Assembly: GCA_016712105.1 (NCBI GenBank) | Contig: JADJRU010000009.1 | Span: forward strand, 1-64,000 | DNA from: Ahniella sp. | GTDB taxonomy: Bacteria; Pseudomonadota; Gammaproteobacteria; Xanthomonadales; Ahniellaceae | Reading direction: 5' to 3' | Length of the DNA stretch: 64,000 bases | Shown here: in pieces, positions 39,251 to 48,089 of the stretch | Layout of the letters: each line of letters begins with the position of its first letter | How positions within the stretch are numbered: position 1 is the stretch's first letter | The notes under the pieces: generated by a model | What the model was told of the DNA's origin: nothing | Seen by the model: only the letters and a program-made list of their open reading frames with translations | Databases searched by the model: none | Position numbers and translations under genes: made by a program

Positions 39251-41095
39251 ATGAATCAACGAACCGCCCTCGTCCCTTCACTGACGGTCAAGCGTCTCAC
39301 CCAGGCAATGTCCCTTGGTTTGGGCCTGTTGATCCTCGGTGGCACAGCCGTCGCAGCGCCAACCGACGACTATGTCCCCGGCTGGTCTTTGCTGCCTGCC
39401 GCCGCACTGGCCGGGCCTTACGACCCCTATGCCTCAGGCATTCCGCGTCGCCGTCCGGGTCACCCGGCGCCGGCCAAACCGGAGTTCCCCGACCGTAACG
39501 AGGGTGCGATCGAACCCGCCCCGGCTGATGTCATCGGCGAATTCATACCGGTGCCCGACCGTTGGCGCATCATGGAAACGCTGGGTGTCAAATACCCCTG
39601 GTACGACCCTTACAACAACAACGTCTGGAAAGGCGACAAACCCTTCCATGGGAAAGACTGGTTCCTGAGCCTGATCGGTGTGTCCGATACGGTCATCGAG
39701 CCCCGGTCCATTCCCGCGCCAACCGGCATCACCTCGTCCGACGATCCGCTGCAGAACGACATCTTCTCGGGCGTCGACCAGACCATCCTGTCCCAGACAT
39801 TTCTGGCCGGCATCGTCTATTACAAGGGCAACACGACGTTCAAGCCACCCGACTACGAGTATCGCCTGACCTTGGCGATGAACTACAACCGGGTGGATGT
39901 GGACGACGTACGTGTGCTGCAGATCGATCCTCGACTCGGCAATACGCGTGACGACGGCTTTGTCGCCGTGCAGGAACTGTTCGCCGACAAACATCTGCGC
40001 AACATCGGTGACCGCTACGACTTCGATGCAATCCGCGTCGGCATCCAGCCCTTCTCGACCGACTTCCGCGGCTTCCTGTTCCAGGACCTGCAATTCGGCC
40101 TGCGGGTGTTCGGCAACCGCGACAACAACCTCTGGCAGTACAACCTCGCTTGGTTCCGGCGTCTGGAAAAAGACACGAACTCGGGTTTGAACGACATCGG
40201 CGAAGGCTTCCGCGACGACGACATCTTCATCGCCAACCTGTATCGACAGGACTGGCCAGTGGTCGGCTTCACGTCGCAGGCGACGATCGTGCACAACCGC
40301 AATCGCGAGGACGAATTCTTCTTCGACGAAAACGGCTTCCTCGCCCGCCCTGCTTCGCTCGGCACGGAAATGCCGCGCGAATATGACGTCACGTATCTCG
40401 GCCTCAACGGCGACGGCCACTTTGGTCGTCTGAATCTCACGGCTTCCGGTTACGTCGCACTCGGCGACAACGACAACACGTTCACCGGTCGGGAAAGCGA
40501 CATTGAAGCTGGCTTCTTTGCCGCCGAAGCGTCAATGGACTTCGACTGGGTCCGCTATCGCGCTTCATTGGCGTACGCCAGCGGCGACGACAACCCGTTC
40601 GACGACAAGTCGCAAGGTTATGACGCGATCTTCGAGAACCCGATCTTCGCCGGCGCCGACACCAGTTACTGGATCCGCCAGAACGTGCCGCTGATCGGCG
40701 GTGGCGGTGTGGCGCTGGCTGGCCGCAACTCGCTGCTGCCGTCCATGCGGTCCTCGCGTGAACTGGGCCAGTCCAATTTCGAGAACCCAGGCCTGCACCT
40801 GATCGGCATCGGCGCCGATCTCGACATCACACCGGAATCCCGGGTCAGCGTGAACCTCAACGAACTGTGGTTCGACGACAGTACGGTGCTCGAGGTCGCG
40901 CGAAATCAGTCCCCGATCGACGAGCACATCGGCACCGATTTCTCGGTGGCCTACATCTGGCGTCCGTATGCGACGCAGAACATCGTGCTCCGTATGTCCG
41001 GCGCGCTGCTGCACCCCGGCGACGGCATGAAGGACCTGTATGGCGACGACGATACGTATTACACCGTGCTCGGCAATTTCATCTTCAGCTATTGA
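39251..41095 (+). CDS. Outer-membrane beta-barrel, candidate porin partner of the cytochrome
   Basis: 614 residues with a signal peptide (MSLGLGLLILGGTAVAAPTD). After a Pro-rich segment to about residue 100, the sequence alternates aromatic and polar residues as in membrane strands: YEYRLTLAMNYNRVDVDDVR, LWQYNLAWFRRLEK, DWVRYRASLAYASGDDNPFD and the terminal strand TYYTVLGNFIFSY, ending in an aromatic residue as barrels do. Acidic loops (DDDIFIAN, DNDNTFTGRESD) may bind Ca. No CXXCH is present. AGGA precedes the ATG at 39251 (an ATG at 39239 is an alternative). It lies 10 bp before the cytochrome gene. I cannot assign it to MtrB/PioB or another named porin. Confidence 0.7.
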   Translation: MNQRTALVPSLTVKRLTQAMSLGLGLLILGGTAVAAPTDDYVPGWSLLPAAALAGPYDPYASGIPRRRPGHPAPAKPEFPDRNEGAIEPAPADVIGEFIPVPDRWRIMETLGVKYPWYDPYNNNVWKGDKPFHGKDWFLSLIGVSDTVIEPRSIPAPTGITSSDDPLQNDIFSGVDQTILSQTFLAGIVYYKGNTTFKPPDYEYRLTLAMNYNRVDVDDVRVLQIDPRLGNTRDDGFVAVQELFADKHLRNIGDRYDFDAIRVGIQPFSTDFRGFLFQDLQFGLRVFGNRDNNLWQYNLAWFRRLEKDTNSGLNDIGEGFRDDDIFIANLYRQDWPVVGFTSQATIVHNRNREDEFFFDENGFLARPASLGTEMPREYDVTYLGLNGDGHFGRLNLTASGYVALGDNDNTFTGRESDIEAGFFAAEASMDFDWVRYRASLAYASGDDNPFDDKSQGYDAIFENPIFAGADTSYWIRQNVPLIGGGGVALAGRNSLLPSMRSSRELGQSNFENPGLHLIGIGADLDITPESRVSVNLNELWFDDSTVLEVARNQSPIDEHIGTDFSVAYIWRPYATQNIVLRMSGALLHPGDGMKDLYGDDDTYYTVLGNFIFSY

Positions 41096-41105
41096 GGCCA
41101 GGACC

Positions 41106-44100
41106 ATGATCGAGACACACCTGACCCCATGCCGGACCGGCGCAGGCATCACCGGGGCATTACCTGCTCGACGCAGCCGAAGTGCGATTCTACTCGCGAT
41201 CGCGTTGCTGGCCTTGCCGATGATGGTCCAGTCTGCAGAAGAAAAGCCCGTCGAGCGAACCTACGTCACGGCACCTGATGCCCCGTTCAATCAGTCACAA
41301 GCGGAAGCCGATGCCAAGAGCGAAGGCTGCGTCACCTGCCACACCAGCACCGATCGGCACACCATGCATGCCTCACCGGCGGTTGTGCTGGGGTGTACCG
41401 ACTGCCACGGTGGCAACGCCACCGTCAAAGCGCCAAACAACAGCTTCGAACCGCGCCATGCGGTGACCTACGGCGATCACGTGCCGAAGGCCGGCGAAAA
41501 ACACGGCAAGGAACATGGCAAGGATTCCTTCGGTCACCATTCGCCATTCGACCCGATGTATCAGAACGCGGTCGACAGCGCGCACGTGTTGCCGCGTTAC
41601 CCAAGCCACTTCCCGACCAGCGCCAACCCGCCGGGCAGCTTTGCCAAGCTCAACAAGGAATCCCCTGAGTTCATCCGCTTCATCAACCCGGGTGACTTGC
41701 GGATTGCGCGCGAAGCCTGTGGTGCCTGCCATCTGCAAACCGTCCAGGCGGTCGAGCGCAGCCTGATGGCGACCAGCGCCATGTTGTGGGGCGGCGCGAG
41801 CTACAACAACGGCATTTTGCCTTACAAGCGTTACATCCTCGGCGAAAGTTACACGCGTGACTCGCAGCCGAATGTGGTGAAGGCGCTGATTGGCGGCTCC
41901 GATGACGAGATGGTCGCACGCGGCATCCTGCCGCAACTCTTCCCGCTGCCGGCCTGGGAAGTGATCCCGCCCGCCGACGTGTTCCGTGTGTTCGAGCGTG
42001 GAGGACGCAACATCAACACCACGTTCGCCGAAACCGGCCTGCCCAATTCGCTCGGCCAGATCCAGCGCCTCGAAGAACCCGGTCGCCCGGACCTCAAGCA
42101 GAGCAATCGCGCCGGCGGTACCGGCCAGCGTGTCGCCATTCCGGTGCTGAACATCCACAAGACGCGCCTGAACGATCCGCACCTGTGGTTCCTTGGCACC
42201 AACGAGAACCCGGGCGACTTCCGGTCCTCCGGCTGCACGGCTTGCCACGTGGTCTACGCAAACGACCGCGACCCACGACACTCCGCGGTGTACGCCAAGT
42301 TCGGCAGCACCGGCACCACGCAGACCAGCGACCCGACGATTCCAAAGAACGAACCGGGACACCCGCTCAAGCACGAGTTCACGCGTGCGATCCCGACCAG
42401 CCAGTGCATGATCTGCCACATGCACCAGCCGAACATGTTCATCAACACGATGCTCGGTTACACCATGTGGGACTACGAAGCCGATGCTGCAGCCATGTGG
42501 CCGAAGCAGGAAAAGAAACCGACAGACGAAGAAATCCGGGTGATCAATGAGCGCAATCCGGAAGAAGCGGCAATCCGCGGCCTGTGGTCCGATCCCAAGT
42601 TCCTGCATCAGGTCGCCGAGAACAACCCGAACCTGAAAGACACGCAGTTCGCCGATTACCATGGCCATGGCTGGAACTTCCGTGCCGTGTTCAAGCGCGA
42701 TCGTGAAGGCACGCTGCTGACGTCCGACAATCAGCCGATCGACGACAAGGATCCAAAGAAGTTCGAGAAAGCCGTGCACATGTCGTCGATCCACGTCGAC
42801 CTGGGCCTGCAGTGTGTGGACTGCCATTTTGCGCAGGACGCCCACAGCAACGGCCACATCGTCGGTGAAGTCATGGCCGGTGTCGAAATCCAGTGCCAAG
42901 ACTGCCACGGCACGCCGGATGCCTACCCCAACCTGTCGACCAGCGGCCCAATGGCCAGCCCGAAAGGCAAGCAGTTGTCGCTGCTGCGCAATCGCGATGG
43001 CAAGAAACGCTTCGAGTGGGTCGACGGCAAGCTGATCCAGCGCTCCGTGGTCACACCGGGATTGGAATGGACGCTGTCCCTTCTCAAAGACACCTCCAAC
43101 CAGGCCAACCCCGACTACAACGCCAAGGCCACCCGCGCGCATACGGTGTCGAAAGACCCCGCGCTGCAGAACTGGGGCCCGGATGTACCGAAAGCCGAGC
43201 GCGCCCACAACGAAGACAAGATGCTCTGCTACACCTGCCACACCTCATGGACCACCAGCTGTGGTGGTTGCCATCTACCGATCCAGGCCAACTGGAAATC
43301 CGAGCGGAATCACTACGAAGGCGGTGAAACCCGCAACTTCGCGACCTACAACCCGCAGGTTGCGCGCGACGACATGTTCCAACTCGGCATCCACGGCGAG
43401 GTCAAGGACCACAAGATCGCACCGGTCCGATCCAGCTCCGCACTGATCCTGAGCTCGACGAACAGCAACCGCGAGCGGATCTACATCCAGCAGCCGCCGA
43501 TTTCGGCGTCCGGCTTCTCGTCGCAGGCCTTTGCCCCGCACTATCCGCATACGGAGCGTCGCGGCGAAACCAAGACCTGCACGGATTGCCATCTGAGCGA
43601 GCAGAACGACAACAACGCCATCATGGCCCAGCTGTTGTTGCAGGGCACCGACTTCGTCGATTTCCTCGGCTTCAACGCCTTTGTCGGCGGCGAAAAGTCG
43701 ATCAGCGCGGTACCGGTCACCGAATGGGATGAACCTCAGGCTGTGATCGGTTCCTTCCTGCATCGGTATGCGTATCCGGAACGGTTCGAGAAACACGGCA
43801 AACGTGGCCAGGAACTGCCGGAAGGTTTCTCGCACAACTCGAACGTCGCGTCCTGCCTGCAGCATCGTGGCGAATACCTGTTTGTCGCCGAAGGCCGCAA
43901 GGGCATGCGGGTCTATGACATCGCCTCGGTCGCGAACAAGGGCTTCTCGCAGCGCATCGTCAGTGCCCCAAGCTCGGAACTCGGCCAGGACATCAATGTC
44001 GAGTCGAAGAACGCCACCTGTGTCGTGTTGCCGACCACCCAGCCGATCCATCCGGCGCGCAACGAGGGTGAGCTGATGCGCAAGACCAACATGGAACAGG

Positions 44101-45083
44101 CCTTCCTGGGCATCTACAACTACGCGTTCATCACCGATGCCGAAGAGGGCCTGATCCTTGTCGATGTGAATACGCTGAGTGATGGCGAGTTCCGCAACAA
44201 CCATCTGGAACGCGCGCTGACCTGGAACGAGAATGGCGTGCTGAATGGCGTGCATCATCTCTCCATCGCCGGCACATGGTTCTATGCGGCCACTCCGAAG
44301 GGCATCGTCGTACTCGACCTGACCGACGCGCTGAAGCCGCGTTACGTCACGACCATCGCGCTCGACGATCCACGTGCCAGCCAGGTGCAGTTCCGTTACC
44401 TGTTCGCGACCACGGCCAAAGGCCTGGAAGTCATCGACGTGACCAACCCTGCTGAGCCAAAGGTCACCGGTGCACACGTCGCGCTGGCCAGCGCACAGAA
44501 ACTGCATGTCGCCCGAACGTACGCCTATGTCGCCAATGGCAGCGAAGGCATCGCCATCGTCAACGTGACGAAGCCCGAAGCGCCGGTGCTGTACCAGATG
44601 TTCAACGGCGACGGTCAGATCACCGACGCCCGCGACGTCGTGGCAGCCAGCACGAATGCATCGCTGTATGCCTATGTCGCCGACGGCAAGAACGGCCTGC
44701 AGGTCGTGCAGCTGTTCTCGCCAGAGAGCCAGCCGAAGTTCTACGGCTTCAGCCCACAACCCAAGCCGCAGCTGATCGCCCACTGGCAAACGCCCTCCCC
44801 GGCCCTCTCGCTGAGCCGTGGCCTGGAGCGCGATCGTGCCGTCGACGAAACCGGTGGCCAGATCGCCGTACTCGGTCGCATCGGCTCACGTCCGTTCAAC
44901 CACCCCGAGATGAACAAGCTCTACCTCGACAAGGACGGCAAACCATGGACCGGCACCGACTTTGTTGACGGCCCGAATGGCGTGATCTCCAAGCCGCTCG
45001 ACTGGAAGGCCAATCGCACGATCGACATGCAACAGGGTCAACCAGTTGAAGCAGCCACTCCGGAGCCCGCAACCAGCCACTGA
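41106..45083 (+). CDS. Decahaem c-type cytochrome fused to a LVIVD-type beta-propeller
   Basis: 1325 residues, continuous frame, signal peptide SAILLAIALLALPMMVQSAE. Ten CXXCH haem sites lie at about residues 75, 97, 205, 377, 434, 570, 597, 708, 719 and 825. After them come six repeats of the LVIVD kind: YLFVAEGRKGMRVYDIA, YAFITDAEEGLILVDV, WFYAATPKGIVVLDLT, LFATTAKGLEVIDVTNPAEP, AYVANGSEGIAIVNVTKPEA and YAYVADGKNGLQVVQL, enough for a six-bladed propeller (about 890-1240). No lipobox is seen. AGGACC precedes the ATG at 41106. Inference: a periplasmic or surface electron carrier working with the barrel just upstream. Confidence 0.85.
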   Translation: MIETHLTPCRTGAGITGALPARRSRSAILLAIALLALPMMVQSAEEKPVERTYVTAPDAPFNQSQAEADAKSEGCVTCHTSTDRHTMHASPAVVLGCTDCHGGNATVKAPNNSFEPRHAVTYGDHVPKAGEKHGKEHGKDSFGHHSPFDPMYQNAVDSAHVLPRYPSHFPTSANPPGSFAKLNKESPEFIRFINPGDLRIAREACGACHLQTVQAVERSLMATSAMLWGGASYNNGILPYKRYILGESYTRDSQPNVVKALIGGSDDEMVARGILPQLFPLPAWEVIPPADVFRVFERGGRNINTTFAETGLPNSLGQIQRLEEPGRPDLKQSNRAGGTGQRVAIPVLNIHKTRLNDPHLWFLGTNENPGDFRSSGCTACHVVYANDRDPRHSAVYAKFGSTGTTQTSDPTIPKNEPGHPLKHEFTRAIPTSQCMICHMHQPNMFINTMLGYTMWDYEADAAAMWPKQEKKPTDEEIRVINERNPEEAAIRGLWSDPKFLHQVAENNPNLKDTQFADYHGHGWNFRAVFKRDREGTLLTSDNQPIDDKDPKKFEKAVHMSSIHVDLGLQCVDCHFAQDAHSNGHIVGEVMAGVEIQCQDCHGTPDAYPNLSTSGPMASPKGKQLSLLRNRDGKKRFEWVDGKLIQRSVVTPGLEWTLSLLKDTSNQANPDYNAKATRAHTVSKDPALQNWGPDVPKAERAHNEDKMLCYTCHTSWTTSCGGCHLPIQANWKSERNHYEGGETRNFATYNPQVARDDMFQLGIHGEVKDHKIAPVRSSSALILSSTNSNRERIYIQQPPISASGFSSQAFAPHYPHTERRGETKTCTDCHLSEQNDNNAIMAQLLLQGTDFVDFLGFNAFVGGEKSISAVPVTEWDEPQAVIGSFLHRYAYPERFEKHGKRGQELPEGFSHNSNVASCLQHRGEYLFVAEGRKGMRVYDIASVANKGFSQRIVSAPSSELGQDINVESKNATCVVLPTTQPIHPARNEGELMRKTNMEQAFLGIYNYAFITDAEEGLILVDVNTLSDGEFRNNHLERALTWNENGVLNGVHHLSIAGTWFYAATPKGIVVLDLTDALKPRYVTTIALDDPRASQVQFRYLFATTAKGLEVIDVTNPAEPKVTGAHVALASAQKLHVARTYAYVANGSEGIAIVNVTKPEAPVLYQMFNGDGQITDARDVVAASTNASLYAYVADGKNGLQVVQLFSPESQPKFYGFSPQPKPQLIAHWQTPSPALSLSRGLERDRAVDETGGQIAVLGRIGSRPFNHPEMNKLYLDKDGKPWTGTDFVDGPNGVISKPLDWKANRTIDMQQGQPVEAATPEPATSH

Positions 45084-45166
45084 TTGCCGCAAACGCTGCC
45101 CGCAACAGCCGGAGCGCCGATCCTTGGCGCTCCGGACAAGTGCATACAACGAACGGAGAAGTTCGG

Positions 45167-45388
45167 ATGGATTCGGTGGTCGCTGCGTGTATTGGTGTAG
45201 TACTCGTGATTCTGCCTCCGATGATCTGGACCGCATTGCGTTGGATCCGTGACAATCCGGATGACACCCGACGCGAAGAAATGGCTCAGGGCGTGACCTT
45301 CGATCGCGCCCTCAACCGCGATGCCGGGTTTCGGGACAACGGCAGCAGCGGTGATTCGGGTGGTGGTGGCGACGGCGGTGGTGATTGA
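45167..45388 (+). CDS. Small single-span membrane protein with acidic Gly-rich tail
   Basis: 73 residues from the ATG at 45167, with GGAGAA six bases before. One transmembrane helix (VVAACIGVVLVILPPMIWTA) is followed by a charged segment (RWIRDNPDDTRREEMAQ) and a Gly/Asp/Ser tail (GSSGDSGGGGDGGGD). It begins 84 bp after the cytochrome gene and may be the last gene of that operon. I do not recognise a family; the tail recalls proteins of unknown function with a histidine-free GDGGG end. Confidence 0.55.
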   Translation: MDSVVAACIGVVLVILPPMIWTALRWIRDNPDDTRREEMAQGVTFDRALNRDAGFRDNGSSGDSGGGGDGGGD

Positions 45389-45496
45389 CCTGCATCGTCA
45401 GTGATTGCTTGGGAACAACCGATTTGATGGCCAGTTGCCGGCATTGCCATTGCGGCTGAAGCTGCTTGCGCGACCGCTCCAGACCAATCCAAAGAG

Positions 45497-45543
45497 CCCT
45501 TCTCCCGCGAGCGGGAGAAGGTGGCCGAAGGCCGGATGAGGGG
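45497..45543. repeat. REP-like double hairpin
   Basis: CCCTTCTCCCG-CGAG-CGGGAGAAGG followed by TGGCCGAAGGCCGGATGAGGG. On the minus strand this matches the copy at 52068 almost base for base except for the loop. The surrounding stretch 45389-45766 holds no gene that I can support. Confidence 0.75.
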
Positions 45544-45766
45544 CAGTTTGGCGCGAAGATTCGGTCGGAGCAGTTGACCGAAGGCCAAATGACACGTTGG
45601 CGACGGAATAGTCTTGGCGCCAGATTGTCCTCATCTGCTTCGGGCATATTGCAAGAGAAGAACCGGCAACGCCCTCCTGCATCTTTGCGGCTCAATCGCA
45701 AAAGCTTTCATTCGATCATATGCCCATGGGTCTTGCGCCAGTCCCGCACCGATGCTCAAGAACAGC

Positions 45767-46620
45767 TCAAGCAGGAACCGCCATGTAAGTCCGAGGAAGC
45801 AACTGGCAGCTTTGGCCCAGGGCCCCAAGCAGTTCATACATCGCCGGCTTACGGCGAAACTCATACAACCGATAAAGCCGATACTGGTCCGATCTCGTAC
45901 TGGAAACCTCGAGTTCATTCCGCGTGACAAAAAACGGCGTGCGATCCCCGTATTGGGTGGTCTTGACCTCGATCAGCCGCTCCCGGCCATTGGTCTCGAA
46001 CGACAGAATATCGAAACCGGCGTGGTCACCCCGAACAACGGAAGTGTGTTCGATCTTCGCAGCAAGCGATTCATGGCCTGCCCGAATCAACCTGGCCTGC
46101 TCAAACTGCAACACGAACTGTTCCCCGCCAAACCGAGAGACCGATTGTGCGCCTCGCGTTCCAGATAGTTCGTTGGCGCACGCACAACGGGAGGCCAGTC
46201 ATTGCTGCGCGCCCGAACCGGTTCCTTTGGGGGAAGCGGCTTGGGCCTTTGGACCGACAAGATGTCCGCGACCTCAGGCACCGCGATCTGACGATCCGCG
46301 TCCTCACGGGCCAACAGATCAATCACCTTGTCCGCCTGAAGCCGTTCGTTGACCACCCTTTCCAGCAATGCCTGAAAGTTGCCTCGAGGTTTGTAACCGG
46401 AGATATAGGGCACACCAGCATCCACCAGAACGGCGCTGATATTGCAGTGCTTAAATTCGATCGATGGACCGGACCGACCATTAAGTCTGACGGCAAGAGA
46501 CTGCCGATGCGCCGCTTTGCTGTAACGAACCCCAGCAAGTTCCGACGCCAGCATCGCGAAGTAGTCGGCAACAATCGCCTCGACTTCGTTCCGGGACCAA
46601 TGTGGATTATCTGTCGCCAT
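45767..46620 (-). CDS. DUF3883 domain protein (frame broken once)
   Basis: Starts MATDNPHWSRNEVEAIVADY at 46620. The N-terminal domain has GPSIEFKHCNISAVLVDAG and YISGYKPRGNFQALLERVV. The C-terminal DUF3883 domain, with a nuclease-like pattern, reads GFDILSFETNGRERLIEVKT (D...EVK) and TPFFVTRNELEVS. The frame breaks near 46120 in a G-run: a fifth G restores GLAGEQFVLQFEQARLIRAG. Restored length is about 284 residues. DUF3883 occurs in defence-related and restriction-like contexts, and the catalytic-looking E-V-K suggests a PD-(D/E)XK relative. The actual function is unknown. Confidence 0.75.
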
Positions 46621-46725
46621 GGTATGGCCGGACTTTACCAGGGCCAACCAATCTGGACACCCACCGTATACCTGCAGCTTCTACAACGAGATAATGCGGG
46701 CACAAAGTATTGAAACGGGGCTGCG

Positions 46726-47529
46726 ATGGGCGCTGATGCCGAAGTCTTCATATTCAACTACGCAAGATTTCGAACCGAAGTTGTGCCGGCATTTGAGGCC
46801 GCCCTGCGTGGCGACGTGATACCAGACTGGCTACTCGAACTCTGCCGGCATCCAGGATCCCTATGGGAAGGAATCGATCTGAAATTGGGTCGGACAATTC
46901 GGGCCGACCTTATCCAGGACTGCACGTACTTGCGGGAACTTGGTTATGAGGGCCCCTATATCGATCCTTGGCGCGCGAAAGTGGAACGATCTTGCCGATC
47001 GTTGCATTGTCGATCTCTTTTTCGATGTCCATTCCATTTTTCCGACCAAGGCGACGAGAAGCTTTAGATATTCAGGCTTCTTGCCTCTGCCATCTCCTCG
47101 CGCTGTCTGGGCAGAGGCCAATTCGTTGGTCGGTCAATGCACATCCGGCGCTATGAGAGCTTGCTATGTCGCCATGACAGTCCGTCTGTCGCCCGGCTGC
47201 GGCAACTACTGGAATACCTGGGCGGCCGCGGGCGCTTGGTCGGTCAGGATGCTTCCGAAGGAGACGGGCTTTACGGCTGGTTGACTCCTGATGAGGCGGA
47301 AGAACTCATCAGCTGCGCGGCAGGCTTGGACCTGCCAATCATGCCAGCCGATTTCGACGAGATGGCATCCTATTTTGCACGCTGGCGTGGCGCCGAAACC
47401 TCGCCGGACGGACATGATTTCGATCAGCTTTCACTTCGTTTCATCATCAATGTCGCAATCCTCGCGAACAAACAATCCATGGGGATTCTGTGGGGAAACG
47501 ATTTTCTTGATCCGATGAAGTTCACCTAG
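46726..47529 (+). CDS. Hypothetical protein, frame broken at least twice
   Basis: Three overlapping pieces appear to form one protein of about 267 residues. From 46726: MGADAEVFIFNYARFRTEVV to GYEGPYIDPWRAK. Next, one frame over, KWNDLADRCIVDLFFDVHSI. Last, from 47137, RRYESLLCRHDSPSVARLRQ, GLYGWLTPDEAEELISCAAG and RFIINVAILANKQSMGILWG, ending at 47529. Breaks lie near 46980 and 47130. I do not recognise the family with confidence; proteins of this kind (start MGADAEVFIF) occur as orphan genes in several bacteria. Confidence 0.5.
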
Positions 47530-47558
47530 AACGGGAGCTGATCGCGGCGCACGCCAAC

Positions 47559-47776
47559 CTAAGCCGCTGCCACGTCAATGAACGCGCTCGATGAAGTCGG
47601 GACAGGCGGCTTCTGGCCTTGCTCACGCAGCACTTCCAGATGCAATTGAATGGCCTCCCGAATGAGCTCTCGAGTGCCTCGGCCTCAGATTCACCGACAG
47701 CCGCGCAACCGGGAAGATCAGGTACGTACGCACCGATGCTGGTAGCCCCGTGTTCTACAACGACCATGTAACGCAT
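47559..47776 (-). CDS. hicB: HicB-type antitoxin (frame broken once)
   Basis: Starts MRYMVVVEHGATSIGAYVPD followed by LPGCAAVGESEAEA, the HicB RNase-H-like fold that covers the toxin. Near 47670 the frame shifts: CTCGAGAGCTC needs one more base, after which it reads ELIREAIQLHLEVLREQGQK and ends SSSAFIDVAAA at 47559. Restored length is about 73 residues, normal for short HicB proteins. It follows hicA by seven bases, the usual hicA-hicB order. Confidence 0.8.
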
Positions 47777-47783
47777 AAGACAC

Positions 47784-47972
47784 CTAGACCTTGAGCCCAG
47801 CTTGCTTGAGGATGCAATTGAGCGTTCCCGGCGGTATGTCGATGCTGGGCTTGCCGGCGACAGTGACCGTTCCTGGACGTGAAGGATGTTGAAGCTGTCG
47901 ATGACTACCCTTTTGGCGGACAATTTGCCACCCATGGTTAGCCAGTATCTCCAGTACTTCGCTGACCTTCAT
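47784..47972 (-). CDS. hicA: HicA-type mRNA interferase toxin
   Basis: A 62-residue double-stranded RNA-binding-fold toxin: MKVSEVLEILANHGWQIVRQ followed by KGSHRQLQHP, where the H of GSHRQ is the catalytic residue, and SIDIPPGTLNCILKQAGLK at the end. The start at 47972 is chosen; upstream codons in the open frame have no homology. Intact. Confidence 0.9.
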   Translation of the reverse strand: MKVSEVLEILANHGWQIVRQKGSHRQLQHPSRPGTVTVAGKPSIDIPPGTLNCILKQAGLKV

Positions 47973-48089
47973 GCGGCAAGCATGCCATAGGACCGTTTCC
48001 GCTGCACAATGGATGACCCCAATTGCGGCCTCAGCCGATCCGAAACTTTCCTGTGAATGATCGCCGGGCGGCGTGGACGCGAAACGCAA

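Noticed and set aside
39434..40420. 328-codon open frame on the minus strand
   Set aside because: Antisense to the barrel gene; no signal peptide or family motif.
41373..43241. 622-codon open frame on the minus strand, and another at 43275-44789
   Set aside because: Both lie antisense to the decahaem cytochrome, whose CXXCH motifs are clear on the plus strand.
43850..43870. CLQH as an eleventh haem site
   Set aside because: It reads C-L-Q-H without the second Cys, so it does not fit CXXCH.
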